DNA of 64,000 nucleotides from Algoriphagus kandeliae (GCF_004571135.1 NZ_SPSB01000002.1:558001-622000); one strand, 5' to 3'; positions 16,690 through 26,338 are shown, counted from the stretch's first letter. Program-made: numbers and translations. Notes: generated from the letters alone by a model not told the origin.

Positions 16690-19149
16690 TTAATCTAGAA
16701 AATAGATACGCTTTACCCGGCTACTAATATGGGTCAGTAATTCGTAAGGAATGGTGCCGATTTCTTTTGCCAAGGGAGCCAAAGGGATTTCTGCTCCGTA
16801 AATGATAGCTTCGTCTCCAGCTTCTACTTCAATATCGCTGACATCCACCATAACCATGTCCATGCAAACATTTCCTATCACAGGAGCTTTTTTCCCATGA
16901 ATGAGTACATAGCCTTTTCCATTGCTAAATCGGCGATCATAGCCATCTGCATAACCAATGGGAAGGGTTGCGATTTTTCCTCCCTTAGGGAGTTTCCCTC
17001 TTCTGGAATATCCAACAGTGGCTCCCGCAGGTAAGGTTTTAACCTGAGAAACTGTCGTTTTGAGTTGGCTTACAGGCAGGAGATCTGAGGAATAATTTCC
17101 GGTAACTTCCACTCCATAAAGACCAATTCCCAAACGAACCATATCAAACTGAAAGTCAGGGAAAGCTACTATCCCAGCAGAATTCAAGGCATGCAAGAGG
17201 GGTTTTTGAGGGAGTAATGGCAGAATTTCTTTTGTCATCTGCTCAAAATCCTGAAGCTGTTGAATGGTATAGTTGATTTCTTCTGATTCATCAGCAGCAG
17301 CAAGATGGGTGAAAATGGAAGTTATTTTGAGTTGCTGATTTTCATGAATAAGCTTTTTCAACTCTTCCAAATGTTGTTTTTCAAAACCCAAGCGATGCAT
17401 CCCGGTATCAAGATCTAGATGGATTTTCATGGTTTCAGAATGAGTATTGGTCCAGTTGGCTAGATTTTCAAAAAACTCGGGACTAAAGACTACCGGTTCA
17501 AGCTGATATTCCAAAAAACTGGCAAAGGATTCCTCTGACGGATTCAAAACCATGATCGGAAGATGAATTCCTTGTTGGCGGAGGGCAACGCCTTCATCTG
17601 TGAAGGCAACTGCAAGATAATCTGCCCCCATAGTTTGAATGTGATTGGCGATTTCTGGAGCACCTCCCCCATAGGCAAATGCCTTGACCATCACCATCAC
17701 TTTGGTTTCTTCTTTAAGAAGGCGTTTGTAAAAATTGAAATTATGGGTCAGCGCATTGAGATTGATCTCCAAGGTGGTTCCGTGGACACGCTGCTGAAGT
17801 TGCTGGACGACTTTTTCCAGTCCAAATGGCCGAGCCCCCGTGATCAGAATCAAATCATTCTCAAGTTGAAATTCTCTCAAGTGAGCTAGTAAATCCTCTG
17901 TTCGCTCCCAAGTGTAAAGATTTTGAACTCCTGATTCAGCTAATTGACTCAGTTCTGTCCCAACTCCCAGTATCAAGTCTAATTGGTGATTTTGGATTAG
18001 CTGAGCAGCTTCAGGATATATCCATTCTGGTTTTCCTTGTTGCAAAAAGTCGGATAAAATCAGGATTTTTCTTCTCTTTGGACGTTGCTGTTTCATGAAG
18101 TCCAAGGCAACCCGCAATCCAGCCAAGTCATGATTGTAGGTGTCATCGATCAGGATACAGTCCTTTAATCCCGCCTTCAAAGTCAATCGCATGTCAACAG
18201 GCCGGAGTTGGTCTAGGCCTTGTTGGATCTTTTGAGCCGAAAGTCCTAAAGTTAAAGCAGCTACGATAGCATGAATAATGTTCTCGAGCGATGCAGCATC
18301 CCGAAGTTGAGTGCGGAAAGTCAAAGTGGTCAAATCCTTTTTCATCAAAAGAATCCGGTTCTCCTCTTCTTTGAATTTGATTGCTCGAGTATAATCAGCA
18401 CCTGGTTGATCGGACCAAGAGATCAGTTTTTCAGCTGGAAAAAGGTATTCTACTTCCTTTGAAACAATACCTTGATCTTTGCAATAAATTAGGAATTTGG
18501 AGTCCTGAAATAGACTGAGTTTTTCTCGGAGTTTGTTTAATCGATCTGAGAAACCCGCATCGTGAGCCGATCCAATATTGGTCAAAATACCCAAATCTGG
18601 CCGGATGATTCGCTCCAAACTTGCCATTTCTCCAGCTTTGGAGATGCCAGCTTCTAATATGGCAACTTGGTGAAACGATTTGATTTCAAAAACCGATAGG
18701 GGAACGCCAACTTGGGAGTTATAGCTCTTTGGGCTTTTTGCCACTGAAAATTCCTGACTGAGTAATTGACCCAACCATTCTTTTACGATGGTTTTTCCAT
18801 TAGAACCAGTAATGCCGATGACAGGGCCTTCAAAGCGATTTCGAAGAGCTGCGGCTAAATCCTGCAGGGCAGCCCGAGGATCATCCACTTGAATAAAGTT
18901 TCCTCGCTCAAAAGTAGGAGAGTAGGTCGTAGGTATGATGAAATTCCTTACGCCTTTTTGAATCAGCTCCGGTATAAAATCCACACCATTTGCCTTTGCA
19001 CCTTTCATGGCTACAAAAAGACAATTGGATGCAGAAAGAGTTTGGCGGGAATCGATAGCGACCTGATCGACTACCGACTCAGGGGAATCTGCTATCAGCT
19101 TTCCCTTACAGATTATGGCAACCTCTTGAATGGTCAATGCATTAATCAT
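16690..19149 (-). CDS. murF-alr: bifunctional UDP-MurNAc-tripeptide:D-Ala-D-Ala ligase / alanine racemase
   Basis: An 819-residue fusion of two peptidoglycan precursor enzymes. Residues 1-455 are MurF-like: ATP loop GSNGKT at 115-120, SYNSQVGVPLSVFEI, and DDTYNHDLAGL near 335-345, where stand-alone MurF enzymes have a DxYNANP motif. Residues 456-819 are alanine racemase: PLP lysine Lys489 in MVKAFAYGGG, TVGYSRRG carrying the second catalytic tyrosine, IGYADGYDRR and CMDMVMVD. The fusion links D-Ala supply to its use in the MurNAc-pentapeptide and is characteristic of Bacteroidota. It overlaps the flippase-like gene by 8 bases in a scpA-led operon. There is no frame break at the junction. Confidence 0.95.
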   Translation of the reverse strand: MINALTIQEVAIICKGKLIADSPESVVDQVAIDSRQTLSASNCLFVAMKGAKANGVDFIPELIQKGVRNFIIPTTYSPTFERGNFIQVDDPRAALQDLAAALRNRFEGPVIGITGSNGKTIVKEWLGQLLSQEFSVAKSPKSYNSQVGVPLSVFEIKSFHQVAILEAGISKAGEMASLERIIRPDLGILTNIGSAHDAGFSDRLNKLREKLSLFQDSKFLIYCKDQGIVSKEVEYLFPAEKLISWSDQPGADYTRAIKFKEEENRILLMKKDLTTLTFRTQLRDAASLENIIHAIVAALTLGLSAQKIQQGLDQLRPVDMRLTLKAGLKDCILIDDTYNHDLAGLRVALDFMKQQRPKRRKILILSDFLQQGKPEWIYPEAAQLIQNHQLDLILGVGTELSQLAESGVQNLYTWERTEDLLAHLREFQLENDLILITGARPFGLEKVVQQLQQRVHGTTLEINLNALTHNFNFYKRLLKEETKVMVMVKAFAYGGGAPEIANHIQTMGADYLAVAFTDEGVALRQQGIHLPIMVLNPSEESFASFLEYQLEPVVFSPEFFENLANWTNTHSETMKIHLDLDTGMHRLGFEKQHLEELKKLIHENQQLKITSIFTHLAAADESEEINYTIQQLQDFEQMTKEILPLLPQKPLLHALNSAGIVAFPDFQFDMVRLGIGLYGVEVTGNYSSDLLPVSQLKTTVSQVKTLPAGATVGYSRRGKLPKGGKIATLPIGYADGYDRRFSNGKGYVLIHGKKAPVIGNVCMDMVMVDVSDIEVEAGDEAIIYGAEIPLAPLAKEIGTIPYELLTHISSRVKRIYFLD

Positions 19150-20215
19150 GGCTTATTTCGCCTGTCTTTTTCTTTTTGAAAAACACCTGTTTGATCCATC
19201 TCGGCAGAAATATCGCTCCCAAAATCAAGTAAGGATAATAGGAGAGAAGACGCCATAGAATGCTGGTCACAAAGGTGTATCCATCTAAAAATTGAGCAAA
19301 AAACTGTCCAAAAAAGAATTCGGCAGTTCCCGAACTTCCTGGAGTTGGAGAAATCATCATGACAATCCACATGATGACTTGTCGTGCAAAAACGATGACG
19401 TGATTTTCAAGGCTTAATGGGACAAAAGCAGAAATCAGGGCATTGAGCATTAGGTATCGGGAGCTCCAAATGAAAATGGTGGCCAAGATGATAGGAGTCC
19501 AGTAACTCCAGCTTTTACCACTGAGTTCTTTGGAAGCCTCAATGATTTGATTGCCATATTCTTGGGCATCATGCTTCCATTTTCGCAGCCATTTTAGTGA
19601 AAATATCTTGATCAAAACCCATTTGAAAACTCGGGGCCTATAAAATAGAGCGGCTGCCATTACTAAGCTGTAAATCGCATAAAGTCCATAGCTAATCCAG
19701 AAAATTGCCTGCAAACTATTCTCAAGTTGGCTTTCGAGTACCTGGCTTTCAGGGAAAATATTTCCCTTGGCGAAAAATAGAATAATGGGGGCTCCGATTA
19801 CAAAGAAAAGATTGTCCAGAATGGCTGTCACCATCACAAAAGAAATCGCTCGGCCTAATTTGATTCCTTCCTTATTTAAAATAAAGATGGCGACGGCTGT
19901 TCCACCCACGACAGAAGGAGTCACGGCGGATGCAAATTCCCAGAGTATAATTACATAGATAGCTCTAGTCCAGCTAAGTTCTTGCTGGGTGATTTCCCGT
20001 ATTCGATAGATATACCCGGCATCCCGAAAAATAATAACTAGGATCGCAAGAAAAACATAAGGAACAGAAGCATCAAAAACCCCTTTCAATGTTTGGGCAT
20101 TGACATTGGGGTCTAGGTAAAACATGGCAAAGACAATCCCCAGACCGATCAAAATCGGAACCCAAACCTTATTGGGATTCAGTGTTTTGAAAATCTTCTT
20201 ATTGTCCAGCTTCAT
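19142..20215 (-). CDS. flippase-like (lysylphosphatidylglycerol synthase transmembrane / UPF0104) protein
   Basis: A 357-residue integral membrane protein with about eight hydrophobic segments and no soluble catalytic domain. WEFASAVTPSVVGGTAVAIF near residue 95 and MISPTPGSSGTAEFFFG near residue 290 are the paired Pro/Gly-rich motifs of the UPF0104 (AglD/MprF N-terminal) family. Members flip lipids or lipid-linked sugars. It lacks the GNAT-like domain of MprF, so it is unlikely to make lysyl-phosphatidylglycerol itself. It sits tightly between scpA (1 base) and murF-alr (8-base overlap), which points to an envelope role. Confidence 0.75.
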   Translation of the reverse strand: MKLDNKKIFKTLNPNKVWVPILIGLGIVFAMFYLDPNVNAQTLKGVFDASVPYVFLAILVIIFRDAGYIYRIREITQQELSWTRAIYVIILWEFASAVTPSVVGGTAVAIFILNKEGIKLGRAISFVMVTAILDNLFFVIGAPIILFFAKGNIFPESQVLESQLENSLQAIFWISYGLYAIYSLVMAAALFYRPRVFKWVLIKIFSLKWLRKWKHDAQEYGNQIIEASKELSGKSWSYWTPIILATIFIWSSRYLMLNALISAFVPLSLENHVIVFARQVIMWIVMMISPTPGSSGTAEFFFGQFFAQFLDGYTFVTSILWRLLSYYPYLILGAIFLPRWIKQVFFKKKKTGEISHD

Positions 20216-20216
20216 A

Positions 20217-20966
20217 TTAGGCTGCGGCGATAGGCTCAGTCTTTTCTACCCAAAAATTATTGTAGCCTTCCCCTATGACAATGGTAACCTGTGAAAGTTG
20301 CAGCAGCTCCAAAATGGCCAAGAAGGTATAAATCACAAAAATTTTGTCGGGTTTGTACTCGATAAATTCTGAAAAGGGAACCTGCTTTTTGAAGCTAATT
20401 TTTTCCAAAACGAAGTCTTTTTGTTGCTCGATGGTATAGGGATACTGGATAACAGTGTGTTTTGTTTCATCCCTGCGTGCAGCCATTTTAGCCATGCACT
20501 TTTGAAATACCTTGAGGAGTTTGTAGAGATCGACATTTTGAAGCTCTGCATCAACGTCATCGATCTTACTAAGGCTTTTTATTTCGGCTGCAATATTACC
20601 TCTTTTTTCTTTTGAAAGCCGTTCTGACTCAAGTGCAGCCAAATCCTGAATGACGGATTTATACTTTTTGTATTCGAGTAGATTGCGAATTAGTTCTTCC
20701 CGAGGATCTATTTCCTCTCCATGTTCATTCAATTCTGGACGAGGCAAAAGCATCCGGGACTTAATTTTCATCAGCGTGGCTGCAAAAAGAATAAATTCGC
20801 TTGCCACCTCAATTTCCATTTGCTCTAGGTGATGCAGGTAATCCAGAAAATCATTCGTGATTTTGGAAATTGGAATGTCATAAATATCCAATTCGTCCCG
20901 TTCAATGAAGAACAGCATCAAATCGAATGGTCCTTCGAAAAGCGGTAATTTGATTTCGAAACTCAA
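20217..20966 (-). CDS. scpA: segregation and condensation protein A
   Basis: A 249-residue kleisin subunit of the bacterial condensin (SMC-ScpA-ScpB). The N-terminal SMC-neck-binding part is FEIKLPLFEGPFDLMLFFIERDELDIYDIPI, followed by the ASEFILFAATLMKIKSRMLLP helix typical of ScpA. The C-terminal winged helix begins near QVPFSEF and ends with LELLQLSQVTI. It holds sister chromosome arms together at segregation. It is the first gene of a leftward operon; scpB and smc are not in the window. Confidence 0.9.
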   Translation of the reverse strand: MSFEIKLPLFEGPFDLMLFFIERDELDIYDIPISKITNDFLDYLHHLEQMEIEVASEFILFAATLMKIKSRMLLPRPELNEHGEEIDPREELIRNLLEYKKYKSVIQDLAALESERLSKEKRGNIAAEIKSLSKIDDVDAELQNVDLYKLLKVFQKCMAKMAARRDETKHTVIQYPYTIEQQKDFVLEKISFKKQVPFSEFIEYKPDKIFVIYTFLAILELLQLSQVTIVIGEGYNNFWVEKTEPIAAA

Positions 20967-20986
20967 GGGATATTTAGATTATTGGT

Positions 20987-20994
20987 TAATTTTG
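20987..20994 (+). promoter_or_regulatory. TAATTTTG, possible -7 box for dxs
   Basis: Exact TAnnTTTG match on the plus strand, but about 145 bases before the dxs start, and with no -33 element. The leader would be long. Low confidence. Confidence 0.22.
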
Positions 20995-21006
20995 CGAACT
21001 TATAGT

Positions 21007-21014
21007 CAAAGATA
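21007..21014 (-). promoter_or_regulatory. TATCTTTG, -7 box for the scpA operon
   Basis: Exact TAnnTTTG match on the minus strand, 40 bases before the scpA start. The -33 TTTG is not evident in the AT-rich upstream DNA. Confidence 0.42.
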
Positions 21015-21139
21015 TTCAATTAAAGTAAATTAATTGATTTGGTCGAGAAAGGGAGACTTGATTTTAGTTGCTATGCTAACTAAAAAACAATCGATTTCTA
21101 ACCTAGTTTATCAATCTTGACCATCTAACATAACGCTTC

Positions 21140-23053
21140 ATGTTGATTCAACCAGGAGAACTACTAGCCCAAATAGACAGCCCAGCTGACCTTAAAAAAT
21201 TTCCTAAAGACAAGCTCGTCCAAATTTGTGATGAGTTGCGTCATTTCATTGTAGATAATGTATCGGTTTATGGTGGGCATTTTGGTGCGAGTTTAGGCGT
21301 TGTCGAATTGACAGTTGCTTTGCATTATGTGTTAAATACCCCTGAAGACGAGTTGGTTTGGGACGTAGGTCATCAAGCTTATGGTCATAAGATTTTAACA
21401 GGTCGTAGAGATCAATTCCACACAAATCGAATTTTTGGAGGAATCTCAGGTTTCCCAAAGCGTAAAGAAAGCGAGTATGATTCCTTCGGTGTTGGTCACT
21501 CCAGTACTTCCATTTCAGCGGCTTTAGGTATGGCAATGGCTTCCAAATATAAGGGAGTCAACAAACAACATATTGCAGTTATCGGTGATGGAGCTTTGAC
21601 AGGAGGAATGGCTTTTGAAGCCATGAATCATGCAGGAGTTAGCGATAGCAATATCTTGATTATCCTGAATGACAATTGCATGGCTATCGACCCCAATGTC
21701 GGTGCATTAAAGGATTATTTGACAGATATCACTACTTCTCATACCTACAATAAGGTAAAGGATGAAGTATGGAAAATATTGGGCAAACTGAGCAAGTTTG
21801 GAACATCAGCCCAGGAAGTCATTTCAAAAGTGGAGGGTGCTATCAAATCAGCAGTGCTTCAGCAAAGCAACCTATTTGAATCTTTAAACCTGCGCTATTT
21901 CGGTCCGGTTGATGGGCATGATGTTAATCATTTGGTCGAAATCCTTCGTGACCTACGGGATATCCCGGGACCAAAAATTCTTCACTGTGTAACGGTGAAA
22001 GGAAAAGGTTATGAACCTGCTGAAAAGGGAAATCATACTACTTGGCATGCGCCCGGTACTTTTGATAAGGTAACTGGAGAAATTTTCAAAAAATCTCCAT
22101 CCACACCACAGCCTCCAAAATATCAAGATGTTTTCGGTCATACTATTGTAGAATTGGCGGAGCAAGATGAGCGAATCATGGGGGTTACACCCGCCATGCC
22201 TTCCGGTTCTTCTCTCAATATTATGATGAAGGAAATGCCTGATCGAGCATTTGATGTGGGAATTGCTGAGCAGCATGCAGTGACACTGTCTGCAGGTATG
22301 GCTACTCAAGGTTTGAAGCCTTTCTGTAATATTTATTCCACCTTCATGCAGCGGGCATACGATCAGGTAATCCATGATGTTTGTCTTCAAAATCTCCCCG
22401 TTGTTTTCTGTTTAGACCGTGCTGGTTTTGCAGGAGCGGATGGTCCTACGCACCATGGAGCTTATGATATTGCATATTTCCGTTGTATCCCTAATCTTGT
22501 GGTGGCAGCGCCAATGAATGAGGAAGAACTCCGAAATATGATGTATTCCTCTCTAAGTCATGAAGGTCCTTATTCCATCCGTTACCCAAGAGGTAATGGT
22601 GTGATGCCTGATTGGAGAAAGCCATTCCAGCAAATTCCATTGGGACAAGGCCGAATCGTCAAGGAAGGTGAGGATGTTGCTGTTTTGACCATCGGACATA
22701 TCGGAAACTATGCAGTTCAAGCCAGCGAAGAATTGGCTAAAGAGGGACTTAATCCTGCGCATTACGATATGCGATTTGTGAAGCCTCTGGATGAGGACTT
22801 ACTGCATGAGATTTTTGGCAAATTTAAGAAAGTTGTCACCGTAGAGGATGGCTGTCTTATGGGAGGTTTTGGATCTGCAGTGGTCGAGTGGATGATTGAT
22901 CATGGCTATTCAGCTCAAGTGAAGCGTTTGGGAATTCCAGATGAAATCATAGAGCATGGAGACCAACTGCAATTGCACAAGCTTTGTGGATTTGATCCTG
23001 CAGGAATTGCAGATGCAGTCCGCGCTCTCGCAGAAGTCGAAAAAGTCAGCTAA
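21140..23053 (+). CDS. dxs: 1-deoxy-D-xylulose-5-phosphate synthase
   Basis: A 637-residue thiamine-diphosphate enzyme that condenses pyruvate and glyceraldehyde-3-phosphate, the first step of the MEP isoprenoid pathway. The N-terminal GGHFGASLGVVELTVALHY has the catalytic histidine (His47). The ThDP motif begins GDGALTGG at 149-156 and ends in NDN at 177-179. The transketolase pyrimidine-binding part includes FDVGIAEQHAVTLSAGMA, with the conserved glutamate, and DRAGFAGADGPTHHGAYD. The length is normal. An alpha/beta hydrolase follows after 6 bases. Confidence 0.97.
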   Translation: MLIQPGELLAQIDSPADLKKFPKDKLVQICDELRHFIVDNVSVYGGHFGASLGVVELTVALHYVLNTPEDELVWDVGHQAYGHKILTGRRDQFHTNRIFGGISGFPKRKESEYDSFGVGHSSTSISAALGMAMASKYKGVNKQHIAVIGDGALTGGMAFEAMNHAGVSDSNILIILNDNCMAIDPNVGALKDYLTDITTSHTYNKVKDEVWKILGKLSKFGTSAQEVISKVEGAIKSAVLQQSNLFESLNLRYFGPVDGHDVNHLVEILRDLRDIPGPKILHCVTVKGKGYEPAEKGNHTTWHAPGTFDKVTGEIFKKSPSTPQPPKYQDVFGHTIVELAEQDERIMGVTPAMPSGSSLNIMMKEMPDRAFDVGIAEQHAVTLSAGMATQGLKPFCNIYSTFMQRAYDQVIHDVCLQNLPVVFCLDRAGFAGADGPTHHGAYDIAYFRCIPNLVVAAPMNEEELRNMMYSSLSHEGPYSIRYPRGNGVMPDWRKPFQQIPLGQGRIVKEGEDVAVLTIGHIGNYAVQASEELAKEGLNPAHYDMRFVKPLDEDLLHEIFGKFKKVVTVEDGCLMGGFGSAVVEWMIDHGYSAQVKRLGIPDEIIEHGDQLQLHKLCGFDPAGIADAVRALAEVEKVS

Positions 23054-23059
23054 AATTTC

Positions 23060-23824
23060 ATGTCTTCCATTCATTTTTTTGAAAAAGGCTCTGGTCAGCC
23101 TGTGGTTTTAATCCATGGGTTTTGTGAAATCGGAGCCATGTGGGAAGACTTTGCTCAGGAGTTATCTAAAGATTTTCGGGTTCTTTGTCCCGATTTACCC
23201 GGATTTGGAAAAACTCCCCTTCAAAAAGACCATATCACTTTAGAAGAGGTGGCTGTCCTTTTGGAGGAGTGGCTGGAAGAAAATTCTGTTGAAAATCCCA
23301 TTTTAATTGGGCATTCTTTGGGAGGCTATGTGTCTTTAGCGATGCTTGAATTAATGGGAAGCCGACTCAAAGGAATCGGTTTATTTCATTCGACGGCCTT
23401 TGCGGATGATGAGGAGAAAAAGGCCATGCGGAATCGCACGATTCAGTTTTTGAAGAAGTTTGGAGCAGAAAAATTCGTCAACTCTTTTGTTCCGCCACTT
23501 TTTTCGGAGAAACACCGTATTGAATTTGCATCCGAAATCGAAAAGGCCACTGAACAGGCTGGGCAGTCTAGCTTGGAAGGATTGATTGCCTTTTCCGAAG
23601 CTATGCGTGACCGAAAAGATAGGTTTGAGGTTTTGAAGAATTTTCACGGTCCGAAGCTGATGATCGCAGGTACTGAAGATGGAGCGGTTAAAATCGAAGC
23701 AAGCCGGCAGCAAAAAGAAGCTTTTACAGACTATGTTGAATTGGTGGGAACAGGTCACATGGGAATGATAGAGGACAAGGAAAAGACGTTTGAGATCGTT
23801 CGGGATTTTTGTACGAGGATTTAG
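23060..23824 (+). CDS. alpha/beta-fold hydrolase
   Basis: A 254-residue cytoplasmic alpha/beta hydrolase. VVLIHGFCEIGAMWEDF supplies the oxyanion-hole HG motif. The nucleophile elbow is GHSLGG (serine near residue 94). The acid is the aspartate in AGTEDGAVKI and the base is the histidine in GTGHMGMIED. It resembles non-haem peroxidase and 3-oxoadipate enol-lactonase type hydrolases, but the substrate is unknown. It is separated from dxs by 6 bases, so the two are co-transcribed. Confidence 0.85.
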   Translation: MSSIHFFEKGSGQPVVLIHGFCEIGAMWEDFAQELSKDFRVLCPDLPGFGKTPLQKDHITLEEVAVLLEEWLEENSVENPILIGHSLGGYVSLAMLELMGSRLKGIGLFHSTAFADDEEKKAMRNRTIQFLKKFGAEKFVNSFVPPLFSEKHRIEFASEIEKATEQAGQSSLEGLIAFSEAMRDRKDRFEVLKNFHGPKLMIAGTEDGAVKIEASRQQKEAFTDYVELVGTGHMGMIEDKEKTFEIVRDFCTRI

Positions 23825-23843
23825 ATATCATTTTTAGGCATTG

Positions 23844-23880
23844 TTACCTAAGAAGTGGGTTTTAAAAAAATATTAGGTAA
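23844..23880 (+). terminator. possible terminator after the dxs unit
   Basis: Inverted repeat TTACCTAA (23844-23851) and TTAGGTAA (23873-23880) with a 21-base loop, followed by TATTTTCTTTTT. The loop is long and the stem AT-rich, so this is a weak call. Confidence 0.35.
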
Positions 23881-23971
23881 TATTTTCTTTTTAATTATAA
23901 TTAATTTATCTTTTGGATAAGTTTTTGGTCAAAGCTTTTTAATTATTCTTAAACTTTTAAATTTTAAAATC

Positions 23972-24226
23972 ATGAAAAATTTATTGAAAACAGCTTTTTC
24001 AGGGCTTTTCGCTTCAATTTTATTATCCCTGCCACTTCAATCATTTGCAGGTTGGGAGTTTAAATCAGTGGAAAGCATTGATAGGATGGATGGTAGGACT
24101 TATATAGTCACACATTGTGAAACTAAGATAGGTGATGACTGTACTACCCCAGGTAGTGCTACTCGTATGGATATAACTCCTGTAGTGGAGTTGTTAGAAG
24201 GTTATGGGTTAATTCGAAAGCTTTAA
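23972..24226 (+). CDS. small secreted cysteine-containing peptide, unknown function
   Basis: An 84-residue product with a clear signal peptide (MKNLLKTAFSGLF through LQSFAGW). About 58 residues remain, with two cysteines (THCETKIGDDCTT) that could form one disulfide. No family is recognised. It lies 1 base before the lipoprotein gene and reads in the same direction, so the two are surely co-transcribed. The pairing of a small exported peptide with a predicted beta-propeller lipoprotein resembles the NVEALA peptide plus BF3164-like lipoprotein pairs of Bacteroidales. The sequence itself does not carry an NVEALA signature that I can see. Confidence 0.72.
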   Translation: MKNLLKTAFSGLFASILLSLPLQSFAGWEFKSVESIDRMDGRTYIVTHCETKIGDDCTTPGSATRMDITPVVELLEGYGLIRKL

Positions 24227-24227
24227 A

Positions 24228-25361
24228 ATGGATTTGAAGCTTAATTTATATCAGGGATGTCTATTGACATCTCTGATTTTTTATTTCTTTTCTTGTTCAG
24301 AAAAAAAGGAAGAATTTTTTTACTCCGAATTCAAGAGTGTAGATAGTTTAGAGGTATTGTTACCACTTAATTATATTTCCCATACTTATTGGACAACCTA
24401 TTCAAAAGGGGATCAATTTTACCTTATTGAGTATGGATTAAATTCCAATGGTGATTTATTGATTCACACGGTTGATTTTAGGAAAGGAAGTTATTTGGAA
24501 CCTATTATAATCCCTCGAGAAGGGCCAATGGGATTTAATTCCACTGATGCCTCAGTCTACTTTCATTCTTTTGATTCAATTTTTGTCTTTCCTGCAAGTA
24601 AAGAGTCATTTTTTCTTTTTAATTCTAAAGCTAAGAAAGTTGATGAATTCGCTTATAATGGAGGCGATTTTGTGAGCTATTACCGCAGTGGCTTTTATTC
24701 TAATGCTGTATTTTTTGATCAGATTGTAGGGATCCCAACTGTGAGTGATATTCGCTATGATGATAAAGATTATTTCGAAAAAGAAATTCCTTTTCGATTA
24801 TATGATTTAAAAAAGGAAGAATTTAATAGTACGTTTGAGTTTCCGGATTTTCTAAAAGAAAGTTTCTTGCCAAGTGAATTGACTGGTCCCATTTTAGAAA
24901 AAATGGGAAAAGATAGAATGATAGTTAATTATAGGTTTTCTGATTCACTTTATGTATTTAATTTTTCAGATAAAACTATTCAATCGATTTATTGTGGTTT
25001 AATAGGAAGAGATTCGGCGCCACTTCTAACCCGATATCCTAGTAGAACCCAAGAATTGGAATATAAAATAAAGGAGCCTGATTTTGAAAGTGTATTTTTT
25101 AGAAATGATAGGGTATACAGAGTTGTTTCACATTTGAAAGAAGAAAAATTTCGAGACTACACGGGTTTTGAAATTTTAGAGAAAAACCTTCGAGGAGTGA
25201 CTCTAATTGAATTGGATATTGAAACAGAAGAACAGCACTTTTTTGACTTACCAATAGCTAAATATTTCGTCTTTGATGGTAAATACTTAATAGCAGGTGG
25301 TGTTTCTTCAAGGGAAGAAAACGGTGATATTTATAGGAAGTTTTATCGGTATACTTTTTAG
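24228..25361 (+). CDS. lipoprotein, DUF4221-like, probable beta-propeller
   Basis: A 377-residue lipoprotein with lipobox YFFSC (Cys23). The mature part is made of repeating short beta segments (SIFVFPASKESFFLFN, LYVFNFSDKTIQSIYC, YFVFDGKYLIAGGV), as in six-bladed propellers. It resembles the DUF4221 lipoproteins common in Cyclobacteriaceae, a resemblance recognised by style rather than by a firm motif. No catalytic residues are evident. The gene is visibly more AT-rich than its neighbours, as is the preceding small gene, so lateral acquisition of the pair is possible. It converges on prmC with 1 base between stops. Confidence 0.6.
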   Translation: MDLKLNLYQGCLLTSLIFYFFSCSEKKEEFFYSEFKSVDSLEVLLPLNYISHTYWTTYSKGDQFYLIEYGLNSNGDLLIHTVDFRKGSYLEPIIIPREGPMGFNSTDASVYFHSFDSIFVFPASKESFFLFNSKAKKVDEFAYNGGDFVSYYRSGFYSNAVFFDQIVGIPTVSDIRYDDKDYFEKEIPFRLYDLKKEEFNSTFEFPDFLKESFLPSELTGPILEKMGKDRMIVNYRFSDSLYVFNFSDKTIQSIYCGLIGRDSAPLLTRYPSRTQELEYKIKEPDFESVFFRNDRVYRVVSHLKEEKFRDYTGFEILEKNLRGVTLIELDIETEEQHFFDLPIAKYFVFDGKYLIAGGVSSREENGDIYRKFYRYTF

Positions 25362-25362
25362 C

Positions 25363-26199
25363 CTAATTCATGGAGGCCCTCACAATTCTATCCTTACCAT
25401 TCAAGTCCTGAATTATTTCGGCTTTTGAATAACCCATTTCTAAAAGCAAGTCTTTTACTGCTTTTCCGAAGTTTTCATGGATTTCGAAATACAGTCTTCC
25501 CCCTGGTTTTATTGCTTTTTTTCCAGCTTCGGCAATTTTCCGATAGAATAAAAGCGGGTCTTCATTGGGTACAAAAAGTGCCAACCCAGGCTCAAAATCC
25601 ACTACGTTGGTGTGCATACTGGATTTTTCATGTATGGGAATATAGGGAGGGTTAGATACCAAAATATCCAAACCCTCTATTGGAATTTCCTCTTTCAATA
25701 TATCAGATTTGACGAACTGGACAGGGGCGTGAAGTTCTTGTGCGTTTTTATCTGCAATTTCTAATGCTGATTCGGAAATATCCGTAGCGAAGACTTCTGC
25801 ATTTTTCATCTCCAAAGACAGAGTGATTGGAATGCAACCTGTTCCGGTGCCGATATCCAAAATCTTCAATCCGTTTTCTGGATTTTCCTTGATGATTAAA
25901 TGAACCAATTCTTCTGTTTCATTTCGGGGTATCAAGGTGTCTTTCGTAACCAAAAATTCACGACCATAAAATGGCGCTTTCCCGATAATTTGTTGTATAG
26001 GTTCCCCCGTTTTCAATCGGGCAAAATCATCCAAAAGTGATTGAGGTAAGTCTTTTTCATCCAGAAAATGCATCATATCCACTCTCCGAAGCCCTAAATG
26101 ATGTTCCAATAGCCATTCTACCAAATTTTGAGCTTCTTGGATTTCATAAAGCTCAAGTTCTTCGGCCCATTTTTTAACCAAGCTATTGTAATTGATCAT
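25363..26199 (-). CDS. prmC: peptide chain release factor N5-glutamine methyltransferase
   Basis: A 278-residue SAM-dependent methyltransferase. The N-terminal helical domain ends in IPRNETEEL (residues 90-97 region), a PrmC hallmark. The SAM motif is DIGTGTGCI at 115-123, and the catalytic NPPY is at 183-186. PrmC methylates the GGQ glutamine of release factors RF1 and RF2. The open frame extends to 26238, but the ATG at 26199 (MINYNSLVKKW) gives the usual N-terminus. It lies alone between convergent and divergent neighbours. Confidence 0.93.
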   Translation of the reverse strand: MINYNSLVKKWAEELELYEIQEAQNLVEWLLEHHLGLRRVDMMHFLDEKDLPQSLLDDFARLKTGEPIQQIIGKAPFYGREFLVTKDTLIPRNETEELVHLIIKENPENGLKILDIGTGTGCIPITLSLEMKNAEVFATDISESALEIADKNAQELHAPVQFVKSDILKEEIPIEGLDILVSNPPYIPIHEKSSMHTNVVDFEPGLALFVPNEDPLLFYRKIAEAGKKAIKPGGRLYFEIHENFGKAVKDLLLEMGYSKAEIIQDLNGKDRIVRASMN

Positions 26200-26338
26200 G
26201 AGTAGCAAATTGGGTTTTCTCTGCGTAAAGGTAAGCACGAATACAGACTCCTATGAAATCGAGCCTGAATTATCCTTTTTTTGAGTTCATTAAAAATATT
26301 CTGCATTCCATTTGACAAAAAACTCAAACCAAAGACTC

